A stretch of 64,000 bases of DNA from Eleginops maclovinus (taxonomy: Eukaryota; Chordata; Actinopteri; Perciformes; Eleginopidae), in the NCBI RefSeq assembly GCF_036324505.1, contig NC_086365.1, forward strand, positions 7,250,655 to 7,314,654. The letters are read 5' to 3'. Each line of letters opens with the position of its first letter. Position 1 is the first letter of the stretch. Made by a program: the position numbers and the translations under genes. Shown one piece after another: positions 8,933 to 18,739 of the stretch. A model generated the notes under the pieces. The model saw only the letters and a list, made by a program, of their open reading frames with translations. It did no database searches and was not told the origin of the DNA.

Positions 8933-11900
8933 CTGATACAACAAACAGAACAGTTAAGGAAGCTGCCCCAGAAATACAGTTTTATTATATCTGTTACTTA
9001 TCACAAAAAAGAGATCCTGATAAAGTTATTGGACTTCACAGGCTGTGTCTAAGGAGGAGTTTTCATCCAAAGAAAAGATAAGCCTTCAATCAATTCATAT
9101 TTGACTTAAATGTATAATTCGCTGTAGGAAAATGTTTGGTTGTGCACCATTTTTGGTATACAATAATGTGATTTCTCACCTTTTGGAATTTGCTGTGCAC
9201 CTTGGGTGTAACACAGCATACTACTACTGGTGCCTGCATAACCTGGAAATCAAGCAAGATTCAAGGATTAGCCAAGAATTTATCAAGAGCTTCACAACAA
9301 CATAAGGGTGACAAAATCAAGAAAACAAACTTGGTATAAAAGGGGGAATTCAGCATTAGGCATTGGGACAAGTGAAAAAGCTGAGGAATCCTACCCTGCT
9401 GCTGTGAGCTGCAGCTGGTTTGCGTGTCGCCCTGCATGAACGTCATGACGCCGCTCTGCCAATCTCCCTGCGAGTGAACGCTCATCTGATAGCCTGTGAG
9501 AATAAACAACACATTTTAATTTTGTTCTTGGTCACAACTTCATCTACAGTGCACGTACAGAGACTATATAGATAAACCAAAAACGTTTGCCACTCACCAG
9601 ATGGAGCTGCAGCAGTGTTGTGTGTAGCCTCAGCAGAGAATCCCATCCCGTCAGAGGACGTCTCTCCGTTACCGTTAGAAGTGGAGGGAACTGAACCCAG
9701 AAGGCCTGAAGACACAGACACAGACAGTCAGCAGCTAATACAGAGTATAAGTAACAATCAATGCAAATCACTGCTAGCTTTATTGTCAACAATCAGTTAC
9801 GGTTAGTTTTAATGTTGATGTTAAAATATTTAAATGCCACTTGAGTTAGACAGGTAGCCCGAGGAAGGTTTTTGTTGGATCATTTTTTTCCAAATTATGT
9901 CAATGGTGTCAAGAATGCCATGACCAATCAGTTTTGAAATTGGGACCAAGCCTTATTTCATTTGTAAAAATCAAGGCCTTAATGTCGTGTAGTTTTACAA
10001 TATTAGTAATTACAGTATAAGTATCTCTTTTATTTTGATTTCTTAAATTCCATTGTTTTCATTTTTTTTTAATACTGAGATTTTACTCTAACTTGTTTTG
10101 TGTTGTTCTGGTTTTGTTTTGCAAAATGGTATAACTCATTTTCAAGTCTAAATGAAAAATAAGCGTTCTTTATTTTCTGCACTTAAACATGCATTATTTG
10201 TTTAACTAACTTCTTAAAACTCACTAACTCTCCTCTGAGAGATAGCTATCATTCAAGTTGATCCTCAGGTGGTATAACAAAGATTTCTAAGAAATGGATG
10301 CATCTCGCGGTGTGTCCTTACCGAGGCCTCTATAGCAGGACAGCTGCTGGTAGATCTGCTTCATCCGCTCGATGTTGAGCCGGCTGGACTCTGCATGGTT
10401 CACCATGGGTTTGGGGTAATGCACTCCAATGACACACTTTGCTGCCTTCTGCACACTCTCTGGAGCATTCCACGGATCATAAATGTACTTGGCTGGAAAG
10501 CCTCTGAGAATGGGCAGGTAGCGCCTGAGTGAAGGGATGAAGAGAAATTAGGGTGGTGCGTTTATCGTTGTGGTAACATTTCATGACATCACTAGCTATT
10601 AAGCTATCATTTTAGTATCCCAGCAATAATAATAATAATAAGGTATATATGGCATTGCTCTTTCTCAGCATACCGTATGTAATCTCCGTTGGGGTCTGTG
10701 CGGCGGCCGAAGCCCACGGGGCAGTAGCAGTGGAAGAACTGCTGGAAGAAAGAGCTGCAGGAGAGCCACATCCAGCTGCCCGCGTTCACACTCCAGTCTG
10801 CATCCAGCAGCAGCTCCTCAAACACCTGAACACACACACAAGCCAAGATGTGGTTAATATCACAGAAAGTAATTCATATCCTTGGATTTTATACATTTTT
10901 TGCATGCTTCTATAACCAGAAATACCTTAAAAAACTCAAATCCCTATATTGTCCTGTATAATGTGTTATGATTCATAACGGTGAGTCATTGTTATAATTA
11001 AACTTGGTCATTTAAACTGATATTGAGCAAAAAATGATAAACTTGGATTCAATGCCTTACAAGTCTTTTTAAACACCTGTTGAATAAATTGAATAAAAAG
11101 TACATATAGCATTTAGAAATAACAATGTATATAACAAAACTAGCAGATGCTCTACCTTCATGCCCTCCTCCCAGCTGATCCACAGGTCTCCCCGGGTCAG
11201 GAAGCAGGCGACAGCATGTCGGGCGAGGTGGTGGATCCAGCCCTCCTGTCTCAGCTGCGTCATGATGGCGTCGATCCAGGGGAAGCCGGTGCGGCCCTCC
11301 GCCCACTTGGCCAGCGCCTCTGGGTTTCGGTCCCAGGGGATCTGGACACAGATGGGGTTGCTCTCCATCGTGTCGAAGCAAGGGTTGTTGGTGGCTGCCG
11401 TGTAGAAGAACTCGCGCCAGAGCAGCTGACCATACAGCGAGAGAGGAGGGGAGCTGTTCTTCTTCACCTGAGGGGGAAGGAGAAATTAAATCAATATTTG
11501 TTTAGTGTGTTAGCCGTTGTTCAGCTCAGTTGGTAGAGCTGACAGACCATGTACGGGGGCAAAACACAAAAATGGTCGACTAATGTCATACATAAATATA
11601 CATTGTCCTTAATCATACTTTCTTACTTGTGACTGTAAACGTTTGATTTTGAGTATGAATTCATCATCCCACCACAAGAGTGAGCTAGCGCAACATAGCA
11701 AGACTTTGAGATATAAATAGCAGCTGTAGAAAATCATAGTGCCAAAAGATGCAGTAGACTTCTATACATTCTTTTTTTTTACAGCGAATCCAAAATAATA
11801 TAAATGTTGCTGAATAATAATAAAAATAATACTAAATTGTGAAAACCTATTTTATAACTCTTTTGGCCCTAATATAAGCAATCCCTCTTTTTTACAAGCA

Positions 11901-14900
11901 GTTCTGGGCCAATAAAGTCTTCAGCAGTTATTCTAGATGCTAGATTTGTTCATTCTAATGTTCAGATGTGTTTCAATGACTGACCTTCTTGTAGAGGTCG
12001 GTGAGTTTGAAGTAGAAGAGGCGGCAGGAGAGGCAGCCAAAGCGCAGGTATGGGCTGAGGCCGGTCGGGCTGGCGAGCAGCGAGTTGGCGTTCATTCTGG
12101 GACGCTCGAAGTTGGCCACCCACGCCTGAAGGAAACAAAAACAAAGGATCAGGTATGAAAATACTTGACAGCTGGGTGTTATGTCATAACAGGGGGCAAG
12201 GTTTATCGAAAACACCTTACATAATTAAGAACATCTTTTGTCACTAGCTAGAAGTACTTTGTTTTTCTTGTAAATAACAAGACAGAAGCTAGAGTCCTTC
12301 TTTAACGTAAATAAAAAATAAGGTTTTTGTTTTGATCTGGTTTGACTGACCTTCCTCTCCAGATGCCTCTCAAGTCGTGTGAGGGCTTCCGTCTCTCCCC
12401 CCGGCCACACAGCGGAGGAAAGACCTTCAGTATCAAAACCTGGAGGCATCAGATTTAAAAATGATATAAAATCAGCCTATAATTCTGAACACAAAACAGC
12501 AACAAAAAGCTTCCTGATTCTCACCCAGCTCCTCCAATGAGGGGACGCCAAACTTGTCATCATGGTCTTCGGACAGCGGCGTCCTGCACTTCCCCATGAT
12601 GTCCGCCGTGATGGAGTCTGCAGGCTCCTCCACCGCATCCATCCGGCTGATGAGGGTCTGGAACCGCTTGTAGGTCAGAGGTGACTGGCCCCCATTTAAC
12701 TCTATGATCCTGCAGGAGAGAAATGAGAAGAGAAAGAGTCAAATACCAAATAGAAACAGAGATAAAGTTTAATTCACATGCCTTAAAATGTCATGCAGAA
12801 CAAAAAAAAAGCCTTGAAAGCAGAAGGGGTGAAGTGGTCAGAGGTGACATTAACTCACTTGTCCAGGTCATAGAGTGTGTGGGAGATGCGAACGGTCACC
12901 TCCACTCCAGCCTCACAGGCCAGTTTCTTAATCGCTGCATCTCGTTCTTTCCCAAAGGGCTCAGAGTCGTACTCGTAGGACAAACGAGAAATATTCCATT
13001 CCTGGAGAACAGGGAATTAACTAAAGTTAGCAACAGAAGAGACTTAACACGGTTTGATTAAAGCTTTGTTGGTGAATCAGACTTCACCTTGAAGAGTCTG
13101 GGAAAGACATCAGTGGGTTGGCCTCGGATCACAAACAGTCGAGAGTTGAGCTTACGGAGGCTGGAGTCCAAGTCCTCCAGACTCTGCAGTAAGAACCTGA
13201 AGGACGACAGGAACAAATAACGAGATGTTAACACGTTGAGAGTAACAACATACAGCTGAATGTTCAAAAACATGACACAAGTGGAAGCTGGAAGAAGACA
13301 TTGTGTTACTTGCAATCAAAGTTTGGAGGTTAAACAGCTGGGGGAGGAAGCTCTGTTTGGGTATGAAGGACGAAGGGTTATGTCAGAGTGTGATATTACG
13401 TCAAGTTATCAGTTAACTGAATACAGAACATTGTGTTCAGACAACGTACTCTAAGAACTTAAAAGATATGCATGCGTCCACAACATGGTGCAGACACAGG
13501 AAATCTTCCAGTCTGAAGATTTAAAGTGACCTGATTTTTTATTTATTTTTATTTAGTTGCGAAAGGATACAGAGAAGTGCTAGTACCGTGAAAGAACAAT
13601 GGATGTTTTTCTTAAATGCCGATCTGATTTCCCTTAATTCAACAGCACTACACTTGCACATAACATGCATCAGGCAGGTTTAATGCCATTTTATTAAAGT
13701 TAGTGAGGATATAAGACAAGATAAATAGAATTTAAAGGAGGGACTTAAGCATTTAGATTCTCTACACCCAATCTGCAGGCATTGTGTGCATGCTTTTTTG
13801 ACAACTTGCTGTTATGTGAAAAGTGTTCATCGATGTTTCGCCTGGGGGTTAAAATCTGTCTCCCAAAATAACTCGAAGGTTCAACAACGTGAGCAGAAAG
13901 GTCTGACCCAGATAATGTCTGGAAGCCAAGGACAAGTGAGGCAGCCATCTTTTTGCTGCTGAAGGAGTGTGTATCAGGTATCTCCCTTGATACGGCTATT
14001 ATTCCCAATTAAAAATAACTTTCTGCAACATTCACCCATCACCTTATCACTGAAGAGTTTTGGACCTGAATATAGCAGAACTACAATGTTTTGTCTTGAT
14101 CGAACCAATTTTCCTCCGATACCCTTATCCCTTCAGAAAACGACAAAATTGAACCTTCACGTGACGTGCTTCGGAGCGGCATTGTGGTGCTTCCCGTTCT
14201 GTTGCTATAGGTACCACACACTGTAGGTGGAGGCTTCCTGTATCATCCAGGTCTAATCATGTCTTGTACTGATATGAAAGCCTGCTCACTGGAGGCATCT
14301 GGAGGCAGTTACAGACCCAGTCTTATCTGATGGCCACTGAAAGCTCTCTAACATCTCAGCCCCCAGATCGATCCTGCCAGTCCGGTATTGAGTCCCGGCA
14401 GATCTCTTATAGATCTCAAATAAGCTCTTCTGAACTCCAGGGTCAGCTTAACACTACAAAGACAGACCATTAGACTAGAAAATAAGCAGCAAGGCTAAAG
14501 TGTTGTTTCTCTAGGGTGATAAGATAATTAAAAAAAGCTGTGAGCACAAAAAAAAGTTCATCTGTGTCTATTTTACACTAAAGATGAATTGATGAATTTA
14601 GAAAATATTCCAAAACGATGAAAATCATTGTTAGTTTCAGCTGTAGTTTGGGATAATTGTGATATGATTCACAATATTGCAGGTGCTGATGACTTTTTGA
14701 TTATTTAATAGAATATGATTTGTATGCCGTGACATCTCTGCAGCACCATAATACTTCATTAAGAGTGGTTTTGAGACATATCTTGCTTTTTAACAAATAT
14801 TGTCTCCTGCTATTTGGATATTGCATAAGTCCATAGTAGGATTCCAATTATTGTTTTCCTCCCTAATTCACGCTGTTAAGGAAGCGATAAGGGGTCGTAA

Positions 14901-17898
14901 GCAGTAGCAGAGGAGGAAAAGTAGGTCAAAATGACTATAGAAGGTCCACCACTAACACACTGACCTACGTGTGCAATGCATGGAGATGTCGCTGGAGATG
15001 GAAAGTTATTGGAGGTTATGCAATCTGTTATTGACCGCCTCCTGAGGATTGGTCCCTGCATTTGCTCACTGATTCACAAGCTACTCTAATGATAGCGGGA
15101 GTGTAAGAACAAGCGCTAATTAAAGAAGCCACAGGCTATAGTGAGCTTCTGAGAGCCTACAGCATCATCATCACGTGTAACATGCAAGTCATAATGTTGA
15201 AGTTTTGTTGAAATCCTTTAGAAGAGGTTTTAATTGAACTGTAAGTAGTTTAGAGATGGTTGGTGGCACTGTTGAGTTGTATTAAGTGACAAAGGTGACA
15301 GATTTTCATTTTGTTTGACCTAACACAAAAGAGAGAATTGGAATTATTATAGGAATGAATCAAGGGGATACTGAGTGATGTGCGTAGGAGCTCTGCATCG
15401 TCACCACAGACTGCCGTTGCATAACTGTGGAAGATAACATGCACGCTCCATAATAAGCTGTCAGGACAAATATGCAAACTAGTGTGCACAGCAGGCAGGA
15501 GAGGAAACCCAAACATCCAGCCAGACAACAACTGCACTGTTAAGCTTAGAGCATTTAACATTCTGCAGCTGCATGTGTGAATAGCAAGCCGGAGTTCCAA
15601 CACAGAGGCAGTAAGCTGGCTGCAGGCTACAGCACACGTGTATGGGATGGTGATGAATTAATGTCTGGGTCACACAGAGCATGCTGGGTAAAAGAAATGT
15701 CAACTGTTATAAGTGGGAACACTTCCTATATAACAAAGAAGGTCATTTCAGACTGTCTGCAGGAAGGGTTTTAGGGTTAGAAAGGTGGAGGGCAAAGCCA
15801 GTGGGTTGTAAGTTTGCACACTTACATAACACCTCACACTTATCTTACCGACTTCATACACCAGACTTAAAAATATTGTCCCTATACTGACCTCATGCGT
15901 GCACACTTACTGAATTCAGGAAATGTCCGTTTCGAAATACTACTATTAAATCATGATTTGACTCATTACCAATGGAGTGAGTGCTGAAATGACAGATCAT
16001 TTTTCAAATGATACAATAATCGTTTGAGTCCATGAAACCTCAAATGTAAGGTGACATCCTAAAATGTCTTGTTTTGTTCCACTAATAGTCCAAATATGCA
16101 AATATACTATCTATATCACATAAAGAAGTAAATCCTCTAATTTGACAGGCTATCATCGGAACATATTGGGACTTTTTCATGACTTCTGCTTTAAAAAATG
16201 ACTGAAACAATAGCTTTTGTTTCTTTACTTTTACATTACCATTCTGGTTGGCCAAAAATAAATCAGAGACATTTCCCTATTTTTATCTCAGGACTTCATT
16301 TCAGCACATTAGTCACTTATTAGAGTAGAAAGGTCCATTTCTGCCAAGTGTCTAATCCTCATGGATAATGAATGCCCTTTACACTGTTTCAGTCCAGTAA
16401 CCGTGTTGCTGCTGCTGCTGTAAAAGAACATTTGTAGTGAACAGCTTTACAGTTTGTAGACTGCAATCAATTTAGGGAGGTGAAGATCAACATGCAAACA
16501 TACTGTTTACCCAATTTGAGATCTTACTCGCCATTTAAAGGAGCAACGACCCATTACTTTTTGCCTCATTTAATCATGTATGTGAAAGTCGAGTGATGTT
16601 TGGTTTTATGATGATTACTGGGTAGAGTAATCATGACGTAATAAGGTGCAAACCATTTATTGTTCATCTTATTGACACTTTTATCAAAGGCTGTTCATTA
16701 AGGTGTTAACACAAATATCAAAATGATCTGTGATAGTCATAATCCAGATGATGTTAAGCAAACAGTTTATAATATTATCTGATTGAATGTAGAAACAGAC
16801 AATGTTTATGTTCTGCAACATTTAAGGGGATTACAATTTCCTTCTGTGCCATAATAAGCAAAACATACAGAGTGGCAGTCAACGCCTCAAGGAAACCTGC
16901 TCTAAACAAATGCCACATGCATGTTTCACATGCTTTGTCTGTTTGGTAACACAAAACAATGTTTTTTTAATAGATAGGGGTCAATGAAAAGCGTCAAGAG
17001 ACATTGTGTGCACCAACAAGCATAACAAATATTGCATAACAGTAACAATAAACCACTATAAGAATCATTGGGGTCAAGAGGGGTTAATATGATATATAAC
17101 AAAGAAAAAAATGATATCCGACTCATCATTGCAGCTCTATAGGCACAAAAAAAGCTACAAGTGATCATATCTGGGAGGTTGGAAGCAGCAGATGCTGGAA
17201 AAGTAACTGGAAATATTGACTGAATGCTCAAAATTGAATTGACTGATCAATTTATCGACTAACCATCGGATATATGCACAAAAACACAATGCAAATATGG
17301 CACATTAAATGCATTTGGTGCAAGAAGAGTAACAAGTGGCAGGGATTTTAAATTATATGAAAACACATCACAGCATCCAGTTGTGCATTGATTATTGATT
17401 TATCTGCACATCATTTAAAAAACGTATCAATATTCATTTTAGAATATGAAACGTCAAATGCCAAATAGTACAATAACATATGATACAAATAAGCAGGATT
17501 TCCATCCGTATGAGAGGCTAGAATCAGAGAATATATGAATTGTTTTAATACTTTTGTTTCATAAAACGATATATTTATTTTCTTATTCAAATCTGATACA
17601 AGCACAAACACATTATGCAAATAAGGTAGATTGCATGCAATAGCTGCATGTAGGGTAATGATTGTAAGGGATTTTGTATGGGCTGTGTGTGTATGGTGCC
17701 TCTTCTGTATGCAATGAAATGCACGTGGGTGGATGCTCACCTCCACCTGTTGATCCCAACGTTGGAGGATCCTGCGAACCAGGGGTCGAGAATGTAGACA
17801 CAGCGGACAGTATCCGCCCCCAGCAGGGAGTCTTTGAGCGACGGATTGTCGTGGAGCCGCAGGCCCTTCCTGAACCAGTGGATCGTATTAATGACCAT
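8832..17898 (-). CDS. cry1: Cryptochrome 1, complete gene (13 coding exons, 620 aa)
   Basis: Minus-strand exons, in transcript order: 17741-17898, 13088-13196, 12859-13001, 12525-12709, 12351-12439, 11985-12125, 11156-11467, 10674-10825, 10322-10524, 9598-9705, 9395-9493, 9180-9242, 8832-8932. All twelve introns are GT-AG and the phases agree; the total is 1863 bases including TAA. The start gives [19 protein letters not shown]. The photolyase-homology region is about residues 1-495, and the variable tail (about 496-620) ends in KIQRQSTH. Numbering equals mammalian CRY1: the Trp triad W320/W374/W397, FAD-pocket H355, D387 and N393, pocket residues G106 and R109, and phosphosites S71, S247 and S280 are all present. 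CRY1 is the repressor of CLOCK:BMAL1, acting in the nucleus with PER. Neighbours mterf2 and abtb3 match mammalian CRY1 synteny. Teleosts carry several cry1 copies; tail and synteny suggest a cry1a-type copy, but a or b was not resolved. Position 305 is Cys where mammals have Arg. Confidence 0.97.
9180..9242 (-). CDS. cry1: cry1 exon 12 (tail, residues 567-588)
   Basis: A 63-base symmetric exon encoding [20 protein letters not shown], between acceptor GATTTCCAG and donor AAAG|GTGAGA. Being phase 1/1, it too could be skipped without frameshift. Confidence 0.9.
9395..9493 (-). CDS. cry1: cry1 exon 11 (tail, residues 534-567)
   Basis: Encodes [19 protein letters not shown] and a Gln/Ser-rich stretch. 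Acceptor CTCACAG, donor CAGG|GTAGGA, phase 1 at both ends; the exon is symmetric and could be skipped in frame. Confidence 0.9.
9598..9705 (-). CDS. cry1: cry1 exon 10 (tail, residues 498-534)
   Basis: Encodes [19 protein letters not shown], the start of the divergent C-terminal tail; the NGNG motif is shared with other CRY1 proteins. Phase 1 at both ends. Confidence 0.92.
10322..10524 (-). CDS. cry1: cry1 exon 9 (residues 430-498)
   Basis: Encodes [20 protein letters not shown], then PKPMVNHAE, the C-terminal helix [15 protein letters not shown] and CYRGLG, where mammals have RYRGLG. It ends the photolyase-homology region. Donor CTCG|GTAAGG, phase 1. Confidence 0.95.
10674..10825 (-). CDS. 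cry1: cry1 exon 8 (residues 380-430)
   Basis: Encodes [20 protein letters not shown] with D387, N393 and W397, then the [19 protein letters not shown] segment. Donor CG|GTATGC, phase 2. Confidence 0.95.
11156..11467 (-). CDS. cry1: cry1 exon 7 (residues 276-379)
   Basis: The largest exon, in the FAD-binding domain: [20 protein letters not shown]320 in QIPW, H355 in WIHH, and W374 in WISWEEG. Position 305 is Cys (NNPCFD). Donor AAG|GTAGAG, phase 0. Confidence 0.95.
11521..11545 (+). repeat. tRNA-like A-box fragment (probable SINE relic) in cry1 intron 6
   Basis: TCAGCTCAGTTGGTAGAGC matches a tRNA A-box/D-arm. No B-box (GGTTCGA) or cloverleaf follows, so it is more likely the decayed head of a tRNA-derived SINE than a tRNA gene. 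Confidence 0.35.
11985..12125 (-). CDS. cry1: cry1 exon 6 (residues 229-275)
   Basis: Acceptor TTCCTTCAG; encodes [20 protein letters not shown] with S247, then the FAD-binding helical region [19 protein letters not shown]. Donor AAG|GTCAGT, phase 0. Confidence 0.95.
12351..12439 (-). CDS. cry1: cry1 exon 5 (residues 199-228)
   Basis: Acceptor GCCTCCAG; encodes [20 protein letters not shown] and ends RHLERK. Donor AAG|GTCAGT, phase 0. Confidence 0.95.
12525..12709 (-). CDS. cry1: cry1 exon 4 (residues 137-199)
   Basis: Acceptor CTCCTGCAG; encodes [20 protein letters not shown] and a more variable segment, then [13 protein letters not shown]. Donor CTGG|GTGAGA, phase 1. Confidence 0.95.
12859..13001 (-). 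CDS. cry1: cry1 exon 3 (residues 90-137)
   Basis: Acceptor TTCTCCAG; encodes [20 protein letters not shown] through SHTLYDLDK. Contains G106 and R109, lining the secondary pocket in mammalian CRY1. Donor AA|GTGAGT, phase 2. Confidence 0.95.
13088..13196 (-). CDS. cry1: cry1 exon 2 (residues 53-89)
   Basis: Acceptor CCTTCAG before 13196; encodes [20 protein letters not shown] and ends FPRLFK at donor AAG|GTGAAG, phase 0. Contains S71, an AMPK-site equivalent in mammals. Confidence 0.95.
14918..14928 (+). promoter_or_regulatory. cry1: RORE / RRE (ROR and REV-ERB site)
   Basis: AAAGTAGGTCA is an exact match to the A/T-rich 5' extension plus AGGTCA half-site. A second AGGTCA (TGACCT on plus, 14961-14966) faces it 32 bases further. 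Such intronic RREs delay Cry1 transcription in mammals; function here is inferred. Confidence 0.5.
15172..15177. promoter_or_regulatory. cry1: CACGTG E-box in cry1 intron 1
   Basis: Canonical palindromic CLOCK:BMAL1-type E-box. Three others in the same intron are at 14158-14163, 15635-15640 and 17722-17727. Confidence 0.35.
15822..15829. promoter_or_regulatory. cry1: D-box (TTACATAA) in cry1 intron 1
   Basis: Matches TTAYGTAA on the minus strand and lies 182 bases from the E-box at 15635. Another TTACATAA is in intron 5 at 12217-12224. Confidence 0.3.
17722..17727. promoter_or_regulatory. cry1: CACGTG E-box just inside cry1 intron 1
   Basis: Lies 14-19 bases after the exon 1 donor, within a region likely to be open promoter-proximal chromatin. 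Motif match only. Confidence 0.4.
17741..17898 (-). CDS. cry1: cry1 coding exon 1 (residues 1-52 plus two bases of codon 53)
   Basis: Begins with ATG at 17896-17898 and encodes the start of the photolyase domain, including [19 protein letters not shown]. Donor GGTGGAG|GTGAGC after 17741, phase 2. This ATG is preferred because family similarity begins exactly there. Confidence 0.95.
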
Positions 17899-18480
17899 TA
17901 CTCAAGTGGACGAGTCCTACTTTTTCTTTTTTGTTATTTAAGAAGTCTACTTTCTTACTCCGACTCACTGTTAAACAAAACAGTATATCCAAGAAGGGGA
18001 AATCAGTTCACAGCGAATCCAAATGTCAAAAGAAAAGTAGGCTTGTTCAGCTCGTATGCTATTGAAGCATACGGCTCGTTGCTTTTTAGTGACGCAGTCC
18101 AAGTTTGCAATTAACCTTGTTCTAACAGAACTTTTTCCATAATGTCAAAGAATTTAAGAACAGTAGTCTGCTGAACCATTTGGGCACGATGTGCAACCCG
18201 ATCGGCTTTAGGACCCAGTCCGCTGACAGGCAGTAACCTCGTTTTGCGTTGTATAACTTGTTTTTCTGAAAGATGAAAAAAGCTTGTACAACAATACATG
18301 TACTAAAACGTTTCTGCACTCGAATTGAATATCAATAACGTAGCAGAGGAATTAAATAGCCTGTAAATTGAAGTTGTTCCTTAGTCAGAAGTTACCGTGG
18401 AAACAGGCTGCTCCTCGCTGCGTTAGAGGGGAAGCTGGTTATGTAAACACAGTTCCTTCGATATTCTCAAGAGAGTCGTC
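17899..18480 (-). other. cry1: cry1 5' leader, possibly spliced
   Basis: From the TATA box at 18508-18516 a start near 18480 is predicted. A donor CCACG|GTAACT after 18396 and an acceptor TTTTGTTTAACAG before 17967 could remove an intron from the leader. Without cDNA both a spliced and an unspliced leader remain possible. Confidence 0.4.
18439..18446 (+). promoter_or_regulatory. cry1: D-box in the cry1 promoter/leader
   Basis: Exact TTATGTAA (on the gene strand TTACATAA), centred about 70 bases downstream of the TATA box. D-boxes bound by PAR-bZIP factors mediate light induction of fish cry1a and per2, and set day phase of mammalian Cry1. Confidence 0.5.
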
Positions 18481-18507
18481 CTAAAACAACCTGAACATAA
18501 AAGTCGC

Positions 18508-18710
18508 TTTTATAAATCCTTCTCTGTTCCGCTTGAGTCTTCTCCTGCACTGTCAGTCGGATGTTTTGAGTAAATTCTCCTCAAAGTCCACGAATTGCTG
18601 CTCAATCTTCTCGCCGCACCTACAAGCGTGACCCCGCCCACACTACGCTATGAGCTATCTGATTGGTCCAACATGGTCTGTGCGTTGTCTCAGCGATGTC
18701 ACGTTTCTGC
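18508..18710 (-). promoter_or_regulatory. cry1: cry1 core promoter
   Basis: On the gene strand: TTTATAAAA (18508-18516), GGGCGGGG GC-box (18632-18639), CCAAT (18662-18666), and on the plus strand an E'-box CACGTT (18700-18705). The ordered set of elements upstream of the cry1 start supports a promoter. Confidence 0.55.
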
Positions 18711-18739
18711 AGCGTGCTTTCTTGAACACTGTTGCACAT

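Larger units (their letters stand above)
13197..17740 (-). other. cry1: cry1 intron 1 (4.5 kb), rich in clock-element motifs
   Basis: The longest cry1 intron. It contains a perfect RORE at 14918-14928, an opposing TGACCT half-site at 14961-14966, CACGTG at 14158, 15172, 15635 and 17722, and TTACATAA at 15822. Mammalian Cry1 has functional RREs in its first intron, which makes this composition notable. No coding exon is evident. Confidence 0.6.

Noticed and set aside
11521..11600. tRNA gene
   Set aside because: Only the A-box/D-arm is present; there is no B-box, anticodon arm or acceptor-stem pairing.
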